A stretch of DNA of 64,000 nucleotides from assembly GCA_964356195.1 (NCBI GenBank), contig CAYHGP010000001.1, positions 62,001 through 126,000 on the forward strand, read 5' to 3'. The position numbers and the translations under genes are program-made. Under the pieces are notes generated by a model, which was given only the letters and a program-made list of their open reading frames with translations, was not told where the DNA came from and did no database searches. The stretch is from 2-02-FULL-48-14 sp964356195. GTDB lineage: Bacteria > Patescibacteriota > Gracilibacteria > UBA1369 > 2-02-FULL-48-14. Shown one piece after another: positions 54,703 to 63,306 of the stretch (positions are counted from its first letter, which is position 1; each line of letters starts with the position of its first letter).

Positions 54703-56559
54703 ATGACTAAAACTTTTACTTTCAAATTCTTAATGGTTGCGGCGCTTGTTTTTGGTCTTGGCTTTCTTGTGTGGATTTATTTGGACACTCGTCCTGTGGA
54801 ATCACCGACGGTTACGGTTTTCCCCGCAGAGAAATTGGGGACCGTGGATTCTGACGTGGCCTACTGTTCAAACAATGCTGAGGAACTTATGGACTTTTAT
54901 TATCCCAGTGCAGCTTCGGCTTCTGCCGAGGAACCGTTCCCTGTGGTTTTGTATGTGCATGGAGGAGGGTGGACGAGTGGAGACAAAACTACTTTGCCGG
55001 AGTACCGTGAAGCGCTCACGTCAAAAGGGATTGCGGTGGCGGCGGTGAATTATCGCTTAGCACCGGATTCCGTATTTCCCGCGGCTATTGAGGATTTAAA
55101 ATGTGCGGTTCGTTATTTGAGAACGAATGCCGAGGTTTACAATATTGATCCAGATCGCATTGGAGGCTACGGCGGAAGTGCCGGCGGACATTTGGTTGCT
55201 CTTCTGGGCACGGCGGATGAATCTGCAGGTTGGGATGATGCTATGGATTACCCCGGCGTCTCCAGCCGTCTTTCTGCGGTTGTGGATATGTACGGCCCTA
55301 CGGATTTGACCATTGAGTTCGAGTGGAATTCGGCGGAGCTTTTAAAGAATGCTTTTGGAGAAACTTATTCCAACGCCGCCTGGGTGAGCCCCATTAGTTA
55401 TGTGACGAGTGATGATCCTCCTTTTTTGGTCATGCACGGGGAAGAAGATGCGCTGGTGCCCATTAGTCAATCGGAGGTTTTTGTGGAAGCCCTTCAGTCT
55501 GCGGGCATTGAGGTGACTTTTGTGCGAGTGGAGGATGCGGGTCATGGGTTTTCACCTGCTACAAAAGGCGTTCCCATTGAAACCATGAGCGACTGGCTTG
55601 TTGAGCAACTTGGAGTTTCTGCAACAACGACCGATGTGTCCACAGAAAACATTCCCATCACCATCAGCACCATGACGCACATGGAGGGAAATTTTAAGGA
55701 TGATGAAGTCGAAGCGCTGTTTAATAAACACGTTGAGCAACTCCGCTGGGCTATGGATCTTTTTGATGAGTATGGTGCGAAAATGACCATTGAAAGTGAA
55801 CAGTCTTTTGCGAAAGCGAATGTGAATTGGGATTTGAATTTTCTCAAAGAAGTGGTGGATCGCGGACACGGAGTGGGGACTCATGCGGACTTTGGAGCGC
55901 ACGAAGAGCCGGCGCTCAGTGTCGAGGAACTGATCCAAAAATTTAAAGAGAACAAAGCCTTGGTGGATGCGCTTGTGGGTGCGGAAAATAATCGCGGAGT
56001 TTCAGGAGGGCAGGGAATAACGGACTGGGTGCTTGGGGCTTCCGGTGCCGGATTTGAATATATGGACGGAGTTACTGGTTTTGCTTACCTCTCCATGCCG
56101 CTTTCGGCTCGGCCTGATTCCACGTGGACGGATATTTATATTACGGAAGTCGCTTATCATAATCCGATCCCACCCGAGTTTGCAGACCGCATTTACCCTT
56201 TTATTTTAAAAGATGCGACCGACCTCGTTCCTGATGAGGATGGTATTATGACTGTTTTGAGTGGAGACATCGGAGAGCTTAGTAGTTTGGCCGAGGGGAG
56301 AGAGACTTGCGGGACGAAGTGCATTTTTGATGCCGATGATGTTCAAAGTTTTCTGGATTCCATTGAAGAGGCGGATGCCATTCGAGATCCTACGCGTTTC
56401 ACGCGCATTAATATCCATATTCCCGCGGTTCTGTTTAAAAAAGAGAATGAAATCTTACTTCGTTCGCTTCTTGCCGGAATCCAAACTTACGTAGACAACG
56501 GCACTGTGCAGTGGGCCACGCAGGGAGAGGCTTATGATGAATTTCAAGCGTCGCTGTGA
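54703..56559 (+). CDS. Secreted alpha/beta-hydrolase esterase fused to a deacetylase-like barrel
   Basis: 618 aa. An N-terminal membrane anchor or signal (residues ~8-27) leads to an esterase domain at ~55-300: YVHGGGWTSGDK (oxyanion HGGG), GGYGGSAGGHLVAL (nucleophile Ser in GxSxG), HGEEDALVP (Asp) and EDAGHGF (His), as in BD-FAE/Est20-type carbohydrate esterases. Residues ~320-615 form a second domain with STMTHMEGNF and DRGHGVGTHADFG, resembling NodB-type/GH-deacetylase barrels. The pairing suggests removal of acyl groups from an extracellular polysaccharide. The second domain is an inference from short motifs. It follows the SLH-CAP gene after 15 bp. Confidence 0.83.
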   Translation: MTKTFTFKFLMVAALVFGLGFLVWIYLDTRPVESPTVTVFPAEKLGTVDSDVAYCSNNAEELMDFYYPSAASASAEEPFPVVLYVHGGGWTSGDKTTLPEYREALTSKGIAVAAVNYRLAPDSVFPAAIEDLKCAVRYLRTNAEVYNIDPDRIGGYGGSAGGHLVALLGTADESAGWDDAMDYPGVSSRLSAVVDMYGPTDLTIEFEWNSAELLKNAFGETYSNAAWVSPISYVTSDDPPFLVMHGEEDALVPISQSEVFVEALQSAGIEVTFVRVEDAGHGFSPATKGVPIETMSDWLVEQLGVSATTTDVSTENIPITISTMTHMEGNFKDDEVEALFNKHVEQLRWAMDLFDEYGAKMTIESEQSFAKANVNWDLNFLKEVVDRGHGVGTHADFGAHEEPALSVEELIQKFKENKALVDALVGAENNRGVSGGQGITDWVLGASGAGFEYMDGVTGFAYLSMPLSARPDSTWTDIYITEVAYHNPIPPEFADRIYPFILKDATDLVPDEDGIMTVLSGDIGELSSLAEGRETCGTKCIFDADDVQSFLDSIEEADAIRDPTRFTRINIHIPAVLFKKENEILLRSLLAGIQTYVDNGTVQWATQGEAYDEFQASL

Positions 56560-56569
56560 GGGCAAGCCC

Positions 56570-56597
56570 TTGACATGATTCGAGAAAGCGCTATGGT
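56570..56597 (+). promoter_or_regulatory. Promoter of the 186-aa hypothetical gene
   Basis: A perfect TTGACA (56570-56575), a 16-bp spacer and TATGGT (56592-56597), 26 nt before ATG 56623. Its position argues against the earlier in-frame ATG at 56575, which overlaps the -35. Confidence 0.45.
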
Positions 56598-56622
56598 GCC
56601 ACGGCATCTTACCTATAACTTT

Positions 56623-57183
56623 ATGGCTCGAAATCGAGAAGAGGTCCTAAGTCCGGATGAACTTTCAGATCTTTTGACGCCTGAAATTGTAGAGGTGTGC
56701 GGCGTATTGCGTGACCCAAGAAAAAGTCTCGCTCTACAGACTCATTTGGCTGGGTTAGATAGAGGCGGGCAGGACCAATTTTTGTTAGATTTGCATGAAG
56801 CGATTCCTTTAGGTGAGGCGTATGTGGCTATTTTGGGAACGAATCCAATGTATGAGTTCCAACTTCGTACAAAGGCTCATGCTGTTTTTGGCAAGCAATC
56901 TACAGGTCCGGCTGCTCCCGGTCGTCGTGAGCTTCTTCCTCATCATGCTCCGGAACTTGTAGCACAGATTGAAAGATATTTACCTGCGGAATTTCATGCG
57001 CGATTTAGAGAGGCGATTGGACTTGCCGATGAACCTCATCTTGTCATTAAGAGTCTTGCAACCGGCGCCGGTCGAATTCCAAAAGAAGTTCATAGGGCGC
57101 TTGGGAAGGGAGTGAATGTTGAAAGTGTTCTTGCCGCCTCAAGAAGAGCACTTGCTGACTTTCATGGTGGACAGGAACAATAG
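56623..57183 (+). CDS. Hypothetical protein, 186 aa
   Basis: Start chosen at ATG 56623 because the upstream in-frame ATGs lie within the promoter. The protein is hydrophilic, mostly helical and lacks a signal or membrane segment. Segments such as LSPDELSDLLTPEIVEVCGVL and HHAPELVAQIERYLPAEFHARFREAIGLADEP suggest a small helical bundle. I recognise no family. It is flanked by secreted proteins but appears cytoplasmic. Confidence 0.6.
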   Translation: MARNREEVLSPDELSDLLTPEIVEVCGVLRDPRKSLALQTHLAGLDRGGQDQFLLDLHEAIPLGEAYVAILGTNPMYEFQLRTKAHAVFGKQSTGPAAPGRRELLPHHAPELVAQIERYLPAEFHARFREAIGLADEPHLVIKSLATGAGRIPKEVHRALGKGVNVESVLAASRRALADFHGGQEQ

Positions 57184-57197
57184 TGTGCTTCTATAAT
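57168..57197 (+). promoter_or_regulatory. Promoter of the metal-binding-repeat protein
   Basis: TGGACA (57168-57173), an 18-bp spacer and a perfect TATAAT (57192-57197), 28 nt before ATG 57225. Confidence 0.55.
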
Positions 57198-57224
57198 ATC
57201 TTTGTATTTTTACCCAGACGTCTC

Positions 57225-58280
57225 ATGCAAAGCAAACGCCTCGCGCTTTTTGTCACCCTCGCTCTTTTCCTCAGCACCGGGTCCGCTTTTGCGGCTAACC
57301 TTGCTTGGCCGGCTTCAACAACAGCGGTGGATATTGGAGCTTCTTTGAAAACGGCGGTTGCCGCCATTGAACCGAGCGGACTTGTTTGGCACAGCGGACG
57401 AAATCAATTGATGGGAGTGGGTGATGAAGGTCAAGTTTTTGCCATGAATGCGGATGGNNNNNNNNNNNNNNNNNNNNNNNNNNNNNNNNNNNNNNNNNNN
57501 NNNNNNNNNNNNNNNNNNNNNNNNNNNNNNNNNNNNNNNNNNNNNNNNNNNNNNNNNGTTATGGATACCCAGGGGAATGTGAAAGTGACCTACAGTGTGC
57601 CGGGTTCTGACCAAGAAGGAATCGCCATCGGAATGGATTCCAACAACGATGGAGATGCGGATATTTTTATTGCACACGACACGCCCGCTCAAGTTTATGA
57701 CTATGATAATTTCCTCATTTACGGATGGGTTGCACCTGCACCGGTTCCCGTCGTTATTGATGCGGATAATGATGGAGTTGAAGCGGCCTCCGACTGTAAT
57801 GACAACGACGCCACCGTGAGTGCCTTCGCAACTTTCTACGTGGATGCGGATTACGATGGCATTGGGTCTACAACAACCGCGTCACTTTGCAGCGCTACGG
57901 CACCTTACGGATATTCCACTACTTCCACCGACAAGTACGATACGATCCCTAATGCGGGGGTTGAGGTGAAAGATGGAATCGATAATGACGGAGACAGTAT
58001 TGTTGATGAACACAATACGGTCGCTTGGAACGGCTACCACCCTTATTTCAGCACTTTGGATGCTAACGTCTCCTCAAGAGGGAAAATTATTGGATACTGG
58101 GGTCTTAAGACCGGAGAAATTGGCGTTCGTTATGCTGATTGGTCCGTTTACCGTTACCAGGTGTTCACCAAGACCGGTGCCATACCAAAAATCACAGCAG
58201 TTTCCGGTACCGCGTACCTTACGGTGACCTTGGGAAGTTCCACGGTGACTTTGAATGGATACAACGGGGTGACGCGCTAG
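57225..58280 (+). CDS. Secreted SdiA-regulated/propeller-like protein with metal-binding repeats, interrupted by a gap
   Basis: At least 351 aa from ATG 57225, read through 100 N (57458-57557). Signal peptide ends GSAFAA. The N-terminal part (VDIGASLKTAVAAIEPSGLVWHSGRNQLMGVGDEGQVF and SDQEGIAIGMDSNNDGDADIFIAHD, quoted as the landmarks EPSGLVWH, DEGQVF and DQEGIAI) resembles SdiA-regulated/esterase-like propellers. The middle has MopE-like acidic repeats: DADNDGVEAASDCNDND, DADYDGIGS and DGIDNDGDSIVDE, typical of extracellular metal-binding stretches. A small beta domain ends the protein. It converges on the PBP2 gene with a 4-bp overlap. Confidence 0.8.
   Translation: MQSKRLALFVTLALFLSTGSAFAANLAWPASTTAVDIGASLKTAVAAIEPSGLVWHSGRNQLMGVGDEGQVFAMNADXXXXXXXXXXXXXXXXXXXXXXXXXXXXXXXXXXVMDTQGNVKVTYSVPGSDQEGIAIGMDSNNDGDADIFIAHDTPAQVYDYDNFLIYGWVAPAPVPVVIDADNDGVEAASDCNDNDATVSAFATFYVDADYDGIGSTTTASLCSATAPYGYSTTSTDKYDTIPNAGVEVKDGIDNDGDSIVDEHNTVAWNGYHPYFSTLDANVSSRGKIIGYWGLKTGEIGVRYADWSVYRYQVFTKTGAIPKITAVSGTAYLTVTLGSSTVTLNGYNGVTR
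57458..57557. other. Assembly gap of 100 N inside the metal-binding-repeat gene
   Basis: Exactly 100 N. The frame is preserved on both sides, but the true gap size is unknown; part of the N-terminal propeller may be missing. Confidence 0.99.
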
Positions 58281-60601
58281 AGCGTCTCTTTGTCCGGCGG
58301 GATGCTGTAGTAGTCGAAGAGGAATTCTATGACTTTGTGGAAGACCTGGCCTGAGGTTCCTTCGGCCCATTCGGTGGAGCGAGGATGGTCCATTTTGACG
58401 AGAATGAGGAACTGGGGATCTTCGATGGGACCGTAACCCATGAAAGTCACTTCGGTGGTTCCTACTCCGGAGAGAGCTTGGCCCCATTTGTAAGTTTGAG
58501 CGGTTCCGGATTTTCCGGCGATGTAGTGATCGTCGAGGGCGATTTTTGAACTGTACTGGGCCACCACGGACGTGAGCATGGCGGTGATGGTTTGGGCGGT
58601 TTCCGCCTTAATGACCTGGTTCAAGACTTCGGGTTCAAAGTCTTCCACGCTGCCATCGGCGTATTCAATTTTTTCTACCAAGTATGGGCGCATCATGGTG
58701 CCTTCGTTGGCAAGCGCGGTGTAAGCCGTGATGAGTTGCAGCGGCGTCAATGAAATTCCTTGACCGAAGGATTTTGTGACCATTTCGGATTCCGTCCAGT
58801 TGCTGAAATGTTCCACGTCTCCCTTCACTTCATCGTTGATTCCAATGCCGGCTTTGTCCAAAAGCCCGTAGTCTTTGATGTAGGAATAGAAGAGGGTCGA
58901 ACCTAGTTTTTTTACGATGTATGTCATTCCGGTGTTGCAGGAATGTTCGAGAACTTGGGTCATGGTTTCTAGGCCGTGATACTGCTTGTTGAAGGTTTCA
59001 ATTTCGTAGTCGAATTCGTTGGTGAATTTGTTGAAATCCACTCCAACGGGACCGCTGTCCATGAAGGTGCTGCCCGCTGTGATTTCGCCGGCATCAAGCG
59101 CAGCGGCCACGACCAGCGGTTTGAATACGGATCCGGGCTCGTAGACTTCTTGAATCATTTTATTCTTGTAAACTTCCGGTCCCCAAGTGTTTTTGTAGGA
59201 ATAATATTTTCCGGGCACATCGAGGTCGGGGAAGACTTGAATGCGCACATCGGGGTCCACTTGAAGGTAGTAATAGTAAATGGGTTCCTCTTCGGTCCCT
59301 GAAGTGTAGAGCTTATCTTTCTTGTCTTCCGGGATTTCAATTTCCACTTTTTCAAAGACGTCGCTGTAGGAGTTTGGGTTGAAGGTAGGGTATTGGGCCA
59401 TGGCCAAAATGGCGCCCGTGTTTGGATTAATAACAATGACTTGGCCGCTGTCCGGGCGGTACTCTTCCACACCTGCTTTCAAAAATTCTTCCACTTTGGT
59501 TTGAATGGCGCGATCGATAGTGAGCGTGATGTCGGCACCGTCAACAGCGTCTTCAATGACGGAGTCTCCCACGGTGATTTGGTTTCCGTAGGCGTCTACC
59601 TTGGAGGTGAAAATTCCGTCCGTTCCTTTGAGGATGTCGTCAAAAGTGCCTTCAATTCCATACTGGCCCGTGCCGTCTCCCGCCACGTAGCCCAACACTT
59701 GAGCGGCGAGGTCTTGCTCGGGGTAGAAGCGGAAATATTCTTCCTGCATTCGAATTCCGAGGAACTTGAGCGGTGCTTCGGTAGGAGCTCCGTTTGCATC
59801 CACGCCTTCTTTGCGGTCTTCCTTAAGAATGGCTTCAATTTGATCGGAAATGGCGGGGTCGAGCTTGCGGCGTAAAACCACGTAGCGATTTTTTCCCTCT
59901 AAAATGGTTTTGAGCCCTGCTATCTCTTTGTCGCTGGAATTGAGAATAGCTCCCAGGCGTTCTGCCGTATCTTTTTTATCGCTTATTTTGGCTGGGTAGG
60001 CGTAGAGCTCACCGTCGCTGGTGAGTTCCAATCCTTCGAGGTCCATGGCCTTGAGCTCTTCTTGTTGAGCGGCATCGAGGTCTGCGGTGACCAAAATGAT
60101 GTCGCGGGTTTTATCCGCAAGGGTGTTTTCGAGATTCGTTTGATAATCGGTGAAGAGTTCTTCGTCGGTTTTGAGTTTGAGCTTGGAAAGGCCTTCCTCT
60201 CGAAGGGTGATATTCTCCATCTTTAGAAGGGCGTTGTATTCGTCGTCGTAGCGTTTTTGGTCGAGTTCTTTCTCGGTATCGAGGTCAAAGAGCAGGGGGG
60301 CTAGGGTTTGTGCGACCAAATCCGGCTCCATGCCGTCCGTTGTGGGGTCGGCGTAGATCATTTCGAGCGTGGTGTTGGTGGCGAGGGTGTAAGTTTCACC
60401 GGATTGAAAATCTTCAATGAGAATTTCTCCTCGGCGGGAGGGTAGGGTGGTGTAACCGTATTGTTCGCTTTCGGCCAAATCTTCATAGTAGCCATTGGCG
60501 ATGACCTGCAAGTAAAAAAGTCGCACCACAATGAGTCCCGTAATTAAATACACGGAGATGAAAAGAGGGGTCAAACGGCTGAAGACAAAGCGATTATTCA
60601 T
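58277..60601 (-). CDS. Class B penicillin-binding protein (FtsI/PBP2-like transpeptidase)
   Basis: 774 aa from ATG 60601; the frame extends 19 codons further. One N-terminal membrane helix (LFISVYLITGLIVVRLFYLQVI) precedes LPSRRGEILIED, the usual start of the PBP dimerisation domain, which is enlarged here by a long helical insertion (residues ~90-250). The transpeptidase has S491xxK494 (GSVFKPL), SCN in HSCNTGMTY and K697SGT. It crosslinks peptidoglycan for division or elongation; which cannot be said without the neighbourhood. It is divergent from the M16 peptidase gene, with the inverted repeat CTACAC-TCC-GTGTAG (60612-60626) between them. Confidence 0.93.
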   Translation of the reverse strand: MNNRFVFSRLTPLFISVYLITGLIVVRLFYLQVIANGYYEDLAESEQYGYTTLPSRRGEILIEDFQSGETYTLATNTTLEMIYADPTTDGMEPDLVAQTLAPLLFDLDTEKELDQKRYDDEYNALLKMENITLREEGLSKLKLKTDEELFTDYQTNLENTLADKTRDIILVTADLDAAQQEELKAMDLEGLELTSDGELYAYPAKISDKKDTAERLGAILNSSDKEIAGLKTILEGKNRYVVLRRKLDPAISDQIEAILKEDRKEGVDANGAPTEAPLKFLGIRMQEEYFRFYPEQDLAAQVLGYVAGDGTGQYGIEGTFDDILKGTDGIFTSKVDAYGNQITVGDSVIEDAVDGADITLTIDRAIQTKVEEFLKAGVEEYRPDSGQVIVINPNTGAILAMAQYPTFNPNSYSDVFEKVEIEIPEDKKDKLYTSGTEEEPIYYYYLQVDPDVRIQVFPDLDVPGKYYSYKNTWGPEVYKNKMIQEVYEPGSVFKPLVVAAALDAGEITAGSTFMDSGPVGVDFNKFTNEFDYEIETFNKQYHGLETMTQVLEHSCNTGMTYIVKKLGSTLFYSYIKDYGLLDKAGIGINDEVKGDVEHFSNWTESEMVTKSFGQGISLTPLQLITAYTALANEGTMMRPYLVEKIEYADGSVEDFEPEVLNQVIKAETAQTITAMLTSVVAQYSSKIALDDHYIAGKSGTAQTYKWGQALSGVGTTEVTFMGYGPIEDPQFLILVKMDHPRSTEWAEGTSGQVFHKVIEFLFDYYSIPPDKETL

Positions 60602-60611
60602 TTTTTGTAGG

Positions 60612-60626
60612 CTACACTCCGTGTAG
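60612..60626. repeat. Inverted repeat between PBP2 and M16 peptidase genes
   Basis: CTACAC-TCC-GTGTAG, a perfect 6-bp palindrome with a 3-bp spacer, 11 bp upstream of the PBP2 start and 62 bp upstream of the peptidase start. It is an operator or small hairpin candidate. Confidence 0.4.
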
Positions 60627-60687
60627 TGGTGGACATCTATCCTACCTTTTGCTAGCATTCCCGCGCAATCCTTTTGCCAAGCTCTTT

Positions 60688-61950
60688 ATGCATCGAAAAA
60701 CAACACTCGCCAGCGGTCTTCGTGTGATCACGGACAGTATCAAAGGAACCGAGGCCGTGACGGCTTTGGTTTTGGTGAAAGCCGGTTCTCGCTGGGAACA
60801 TGACAAGTTCAATGGAATTTCCCACTTTTTGGAACATATGTTTTTCAAGGGGGCTAAAAAGTATAAAACAGCAAAAGCCGTTTCCGAAGCTATTGATGGA
60901 GTGGGTGGGGATTTTAATGCGTTCACGTCCAAGGAATACGCCGGTTACTTTGTGAAAGTGGCCGCACATCACACCAAACTTGCTCTCGATGTGATCTCGG
61001 ACATGATGCTTCACGCGCGTTTTGATCAGGAAGAAATTGAAAAAGAACGCGGAGTGATTATGGGCGAATACAATATGTATCAAGACACCCCGATGTACCA
61101 AGTGGCCTGGAATTTTGAACGCGCTATTTTTGGGGATCAGCCGCTCGGTTGGGATGAAATTGGGACGAAAGAAAATATCCACTCTTTGCAGCGTGATGAT
61201 TTCGTGGCTTATAAAGAATCGCTCTACACTCCCGGAAACATGGTGGTGTGTTTGGCCGGGGCCGTGGATCACGACGAAGTGGTGGAGATGATTCAAAAAT
61301 ATTTCCCCATGGAAAATGCGGAGCCTACGCGTGAAATGCTGCCTTTTAAGGCCGGACTTTCCAGTGTGCAACGCGTTACTTTACAAACGAAAAAAACGGA
61401 GCAAACGCACATTGTGTGTGGAGTTTCCGGTTTGCCGGAGGAACATCCTGACCACTATGCTCTCAAGGTTCTTTCCTCTATTTTGGGAGGCAACATGAGC
61501 TCTCGTATGTTCTTGGCGGTGCGTGAAGAAAAGGGCTTGGCGTACTACATTTCCAGCGGCACCGAAGATTATCTCGACACCGGTGTTTTTTACACACGAG
61601 CTGGAGTGGACGTGGACCGCGTGGATGAAGCCATTATTGCTATTTTAGAGGAGTATAAGAAAATTTCTTCCGAGGCTGTGCCTGCCGAGGAACTCAAAAA
61701 AGGGAAGGAGTTTTTGAAAGGTAAGCTCACGCTGTCTTTGGAAGATTCCGAACACGTCGCACAGATGCACGCGTACAGCGAATTGCTTTACGACAAACAC
61801 AAATCACTCGCCGATATTTCCAAGGCCATTGATGCCGTAACGGTGGAAGACGTGCTGCGCGTGGCTCAAACCTTGCTCAAAAAAGAAGCCATGCATTTGG
61901 CGATTATTGGGCCTTACGACTCAAAAGAACGATTTGAAAACTTGCTCTAG
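60688..61950 (+). CDS. M16 family zinc peptidase
   Basis: 420 aa from ATG 60688 (MHRKTTLASGLRVITD); an upstream TTG at 60649 is in frame but less typical. H46xxE49H50 (ISHFLEHMFF) is the inverted zinc motif HxxEH, with the downstream Glu in EKERGVIMGEYNMYQD. The C-terminal half has the second, inactive M16 repeat (VCGVSGLPEEHPDHYALKVLSSILGGNMSSRMF, quoted by landmark HPDHYAL and SSRMFLAVREEKGLAY). This single-chain processing-peptidase-like family degrades peptides or processes proteins. No signal peptide, so cytoplasmic. Confidence 0.93.
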   Translation: MHRKTTLASGLRVITDSIKGTEAVTALVLVKAGSRWEHDKFNGISHFLEHMFFKGAKKYKTAKAVSEAIDGVGGDFNAFTSKEYAGYFVKVAAHHTKLALDVISDMMLHARFDQEEIEKERGVIMGEYNMYQDTPMYQVAWNFERAIFGDQPLGWDEIGTKENIHSLQRDDFVAYKESLYTPGNMVVCLAGAVDHDEVVEMIQKYFPMENAEPTREMLPFKAGLSSVQRVTLQTKKTEQTHIVCGVSGLPEEHPDHYALKVLSSILGGNMSSRMFLAVREEKGLAYYISSGTEDYLDTGVFYTRAGVDVDRVDEAIIAILEEYKKISSEAVPAEELKKGKEFLKGKLTLSLEDSEHVAQMHAYSELLYDKHKSLADISKAIDAVTVEDVLRVAQTLLKKEAMHLAIIGPYDSKERFENLL

Positions 61951-62144
61951 TCGTTCGAGTGTTGTACGAATTCAATAACGTTCGCCACTTGGTCGGCAAC
62001 ACCGCCTTCAAGGGCGTCCAAATTTTTCATCGCGCTCAAGCCAAGTGCGGGGAGCATCGAAATGAGACACGCACCAAGAATAATTGGGTTGCTGGGAACT
62101 TTTTCGCGTCCGCCGTGGTCCGAATTGTAGTCGTTGAGTGACAT
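61947..62144 (-). CDS. Small hydrophobic protein, 65 aa
   Basis: ATG 62144. A hydrophilic start (MSLNDYNSDHGGREKVPSN) is followed by one hydrophobic helix (PIILGACLISMLPALGLSAM) and an acidic end. The stop overlaps that of the convergent M16 gene by 4 bp. No recognised family; possibly a single-pass membrane protein. Confidence is limited by its size. Confidence 0.5.
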   Translation of the reverse strand: MSLNDYNSDHGGREKVPSNPIILGACLISMLPALGLSAMKNLDALEGGVADQVANVIEFVQHSND

Positions 62145-62196
62145 TCTTAAGTTTAGTGAACTTGTTTGTCGACTATGACAGTTTATCTTGCGGGTG

Positions 62197-62697
62197 TCAA
62201 GCTTCGCCGATGGGTTGTTTTGTCCAGCCTGCAGCCAGGGCTGTGAGAATATTCGCCCCATAGGTCCTTGCTAGGGGGTCCAGGTCTCCGTCTCTAAGGT
62301 TGAGGTTGGAGGCACAGTGTCGACTCAATGTATTCAGTCTGTTTAGGTAGTGTTTTTCCAGTTCCATCCGTAAGTGCCATAGGCGATTTACTTGGATTTG
62401 AAGGCGTTCCACGTTTTGTTGCAGCACAGCTTCTTCCACGATCCATAGGTTCTTCTCGTATGGTACCCTTGCCCTCATGCTGTCCAAATCTTGTGTTTGC
62501 CTGCCAATTTCCTCTTGTAAAAAACGAGAGAGCTCTTCAAGTTCTAGGAATGAGATTTTTTCAATTCCTTTGCCGAAATAAGGATGGGTGGAAGCTTTCT
62601 CTTCGTGATAGTAGCCGGGGTCGCCCGTTGAGAGAGCGCGAAGAAACAGTTCATAGGTTTCGACGTCGAGGATGGGGTCAGCTCTGTCTTTATCCAT
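62197..62697 (-). CDS. Hypothetical coiled-coil protein, 166 aa
   Basis: ATG 62697 chosen; a TTG at 62709 is also in frame. The protein is hydrophilic with a long predicted coiled coil in the middle (residues ~55-130: ELEELSRFLQEEIGRQTQDL, AVLQQNVERLQIQVNRLWHL) and a short C-terminal helix. No signal peptide. It has a strong predicted promoter and no recognised family. It is divergent from ndk. Confidence 0.6.
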   Translation of the reverse strand: MDKDRADPILDVETYELFLRALSTGDPGYYHEEKASTHPYFGKGIEKISFLELEELSRFLQEEIGRQTQDLDSMRARVPYEKNLWIVEEAVLQQNVERLQIQVNRLWHLRMELEKHYLNRLNTLSRHCASNLNLRDGDLDPLARTYGANILTALAAGWTKQPIGEA

Positions 62698-62723
62698 GGA
62701 TGTCGTCAAAGAGATAAGAATCT

Positions 62724-62753
62724 AGTTTAGAAAATAATGGTGACTGGTGTCAA
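62724..62753 (-). promoter_or_regulatory. Promoter of the coiled-coil hypothetical gene
   Basis: Minus strand TTGACA (62753-62748), an 18-bp spacer and TAAACT (62729-62724), 27 nt before ATG 62697. Confidence 0.5.
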
Positions 62754-62832
62754 CTCAAGTCTGGGTAAGCCTTTTGACAAGAGGCTCGTTTTGATGCACT
62801 TTAGCCCTGTTCTAACACTTAATTTTGATTTT

Positions 62833-63303
62833 ATGGCAATGGAACGCACCTTGGTACTTTTAAAACCGGACGCAGTACAACGCGCCCTCGTGGGAGAAAT
62901 TATGACTCGCTTCGAACGAAAAGGATTGAAACTCGTGGCTCTCAAAATGATGAGTTTGGATGAAGCCATTCTTCGTGAACATTATGCGCACATTGCGGAT
63001 AAGCCCTTCTTTCCGGGGGTTTCTAACTTTATGAAAAGTTCTCCTGTGGTGGCGATGTGTTGGGAAGGTCTTGAGGCTGTGAACGCGGTTCGTTTGATCA
63101 CCGGAATCACCAAGGCTCGTGAAGCCGATGCCGGAACCATTCGCGGCGACCTTGCCATGAGCGTCTCCTGCAATGTGATTCATGCTTCCGACACCGTTGA
63201 AAATGCCGCAAAAGAAGTTTCACGTTTCTTCAAGTCTGATGAAATTCACGAATACTTCAAAAGCGAGTACGAACACGTTTACAACGATGAAGAACGGGCT
63301 TAG
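62833..63303 (+). CDS. ndk: Nucleoside diphosphate kinase
   Basis: 156 aa from ATG 62833 (MAMERTLVLLKPDAVQRALVG); a second ATG two codons on is equally possible. ERTLVLLKPDAVQR is the family start, IRGDLAMS the nucleotide loop, and SCNVIHASDTVENAAKE carries the phosphorylated His (HASD for the usual HGSD). It is slightly longer than typical (~140) because of an extended tail. It equilibrates NTP pools. A weak promoter, TTGATG/TAACAC at 62791-62818, precedes it. Confidence 0.96.
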   Translation: MAMERTLVLLKPDAVQRALVGEIMTRFERKGLKLVALKMMSLDEAILREHYAHIADKPFFPGVSNFMKSSPVVAMCWEGLEAVNAVRLITGITKAREADAGTIRGDLAMSVSCNVIHASDTVENAAKEVSRFFKSDEIHEYFKSEYEHVYNDEERA

Positions 63304-63306
63304 TCC

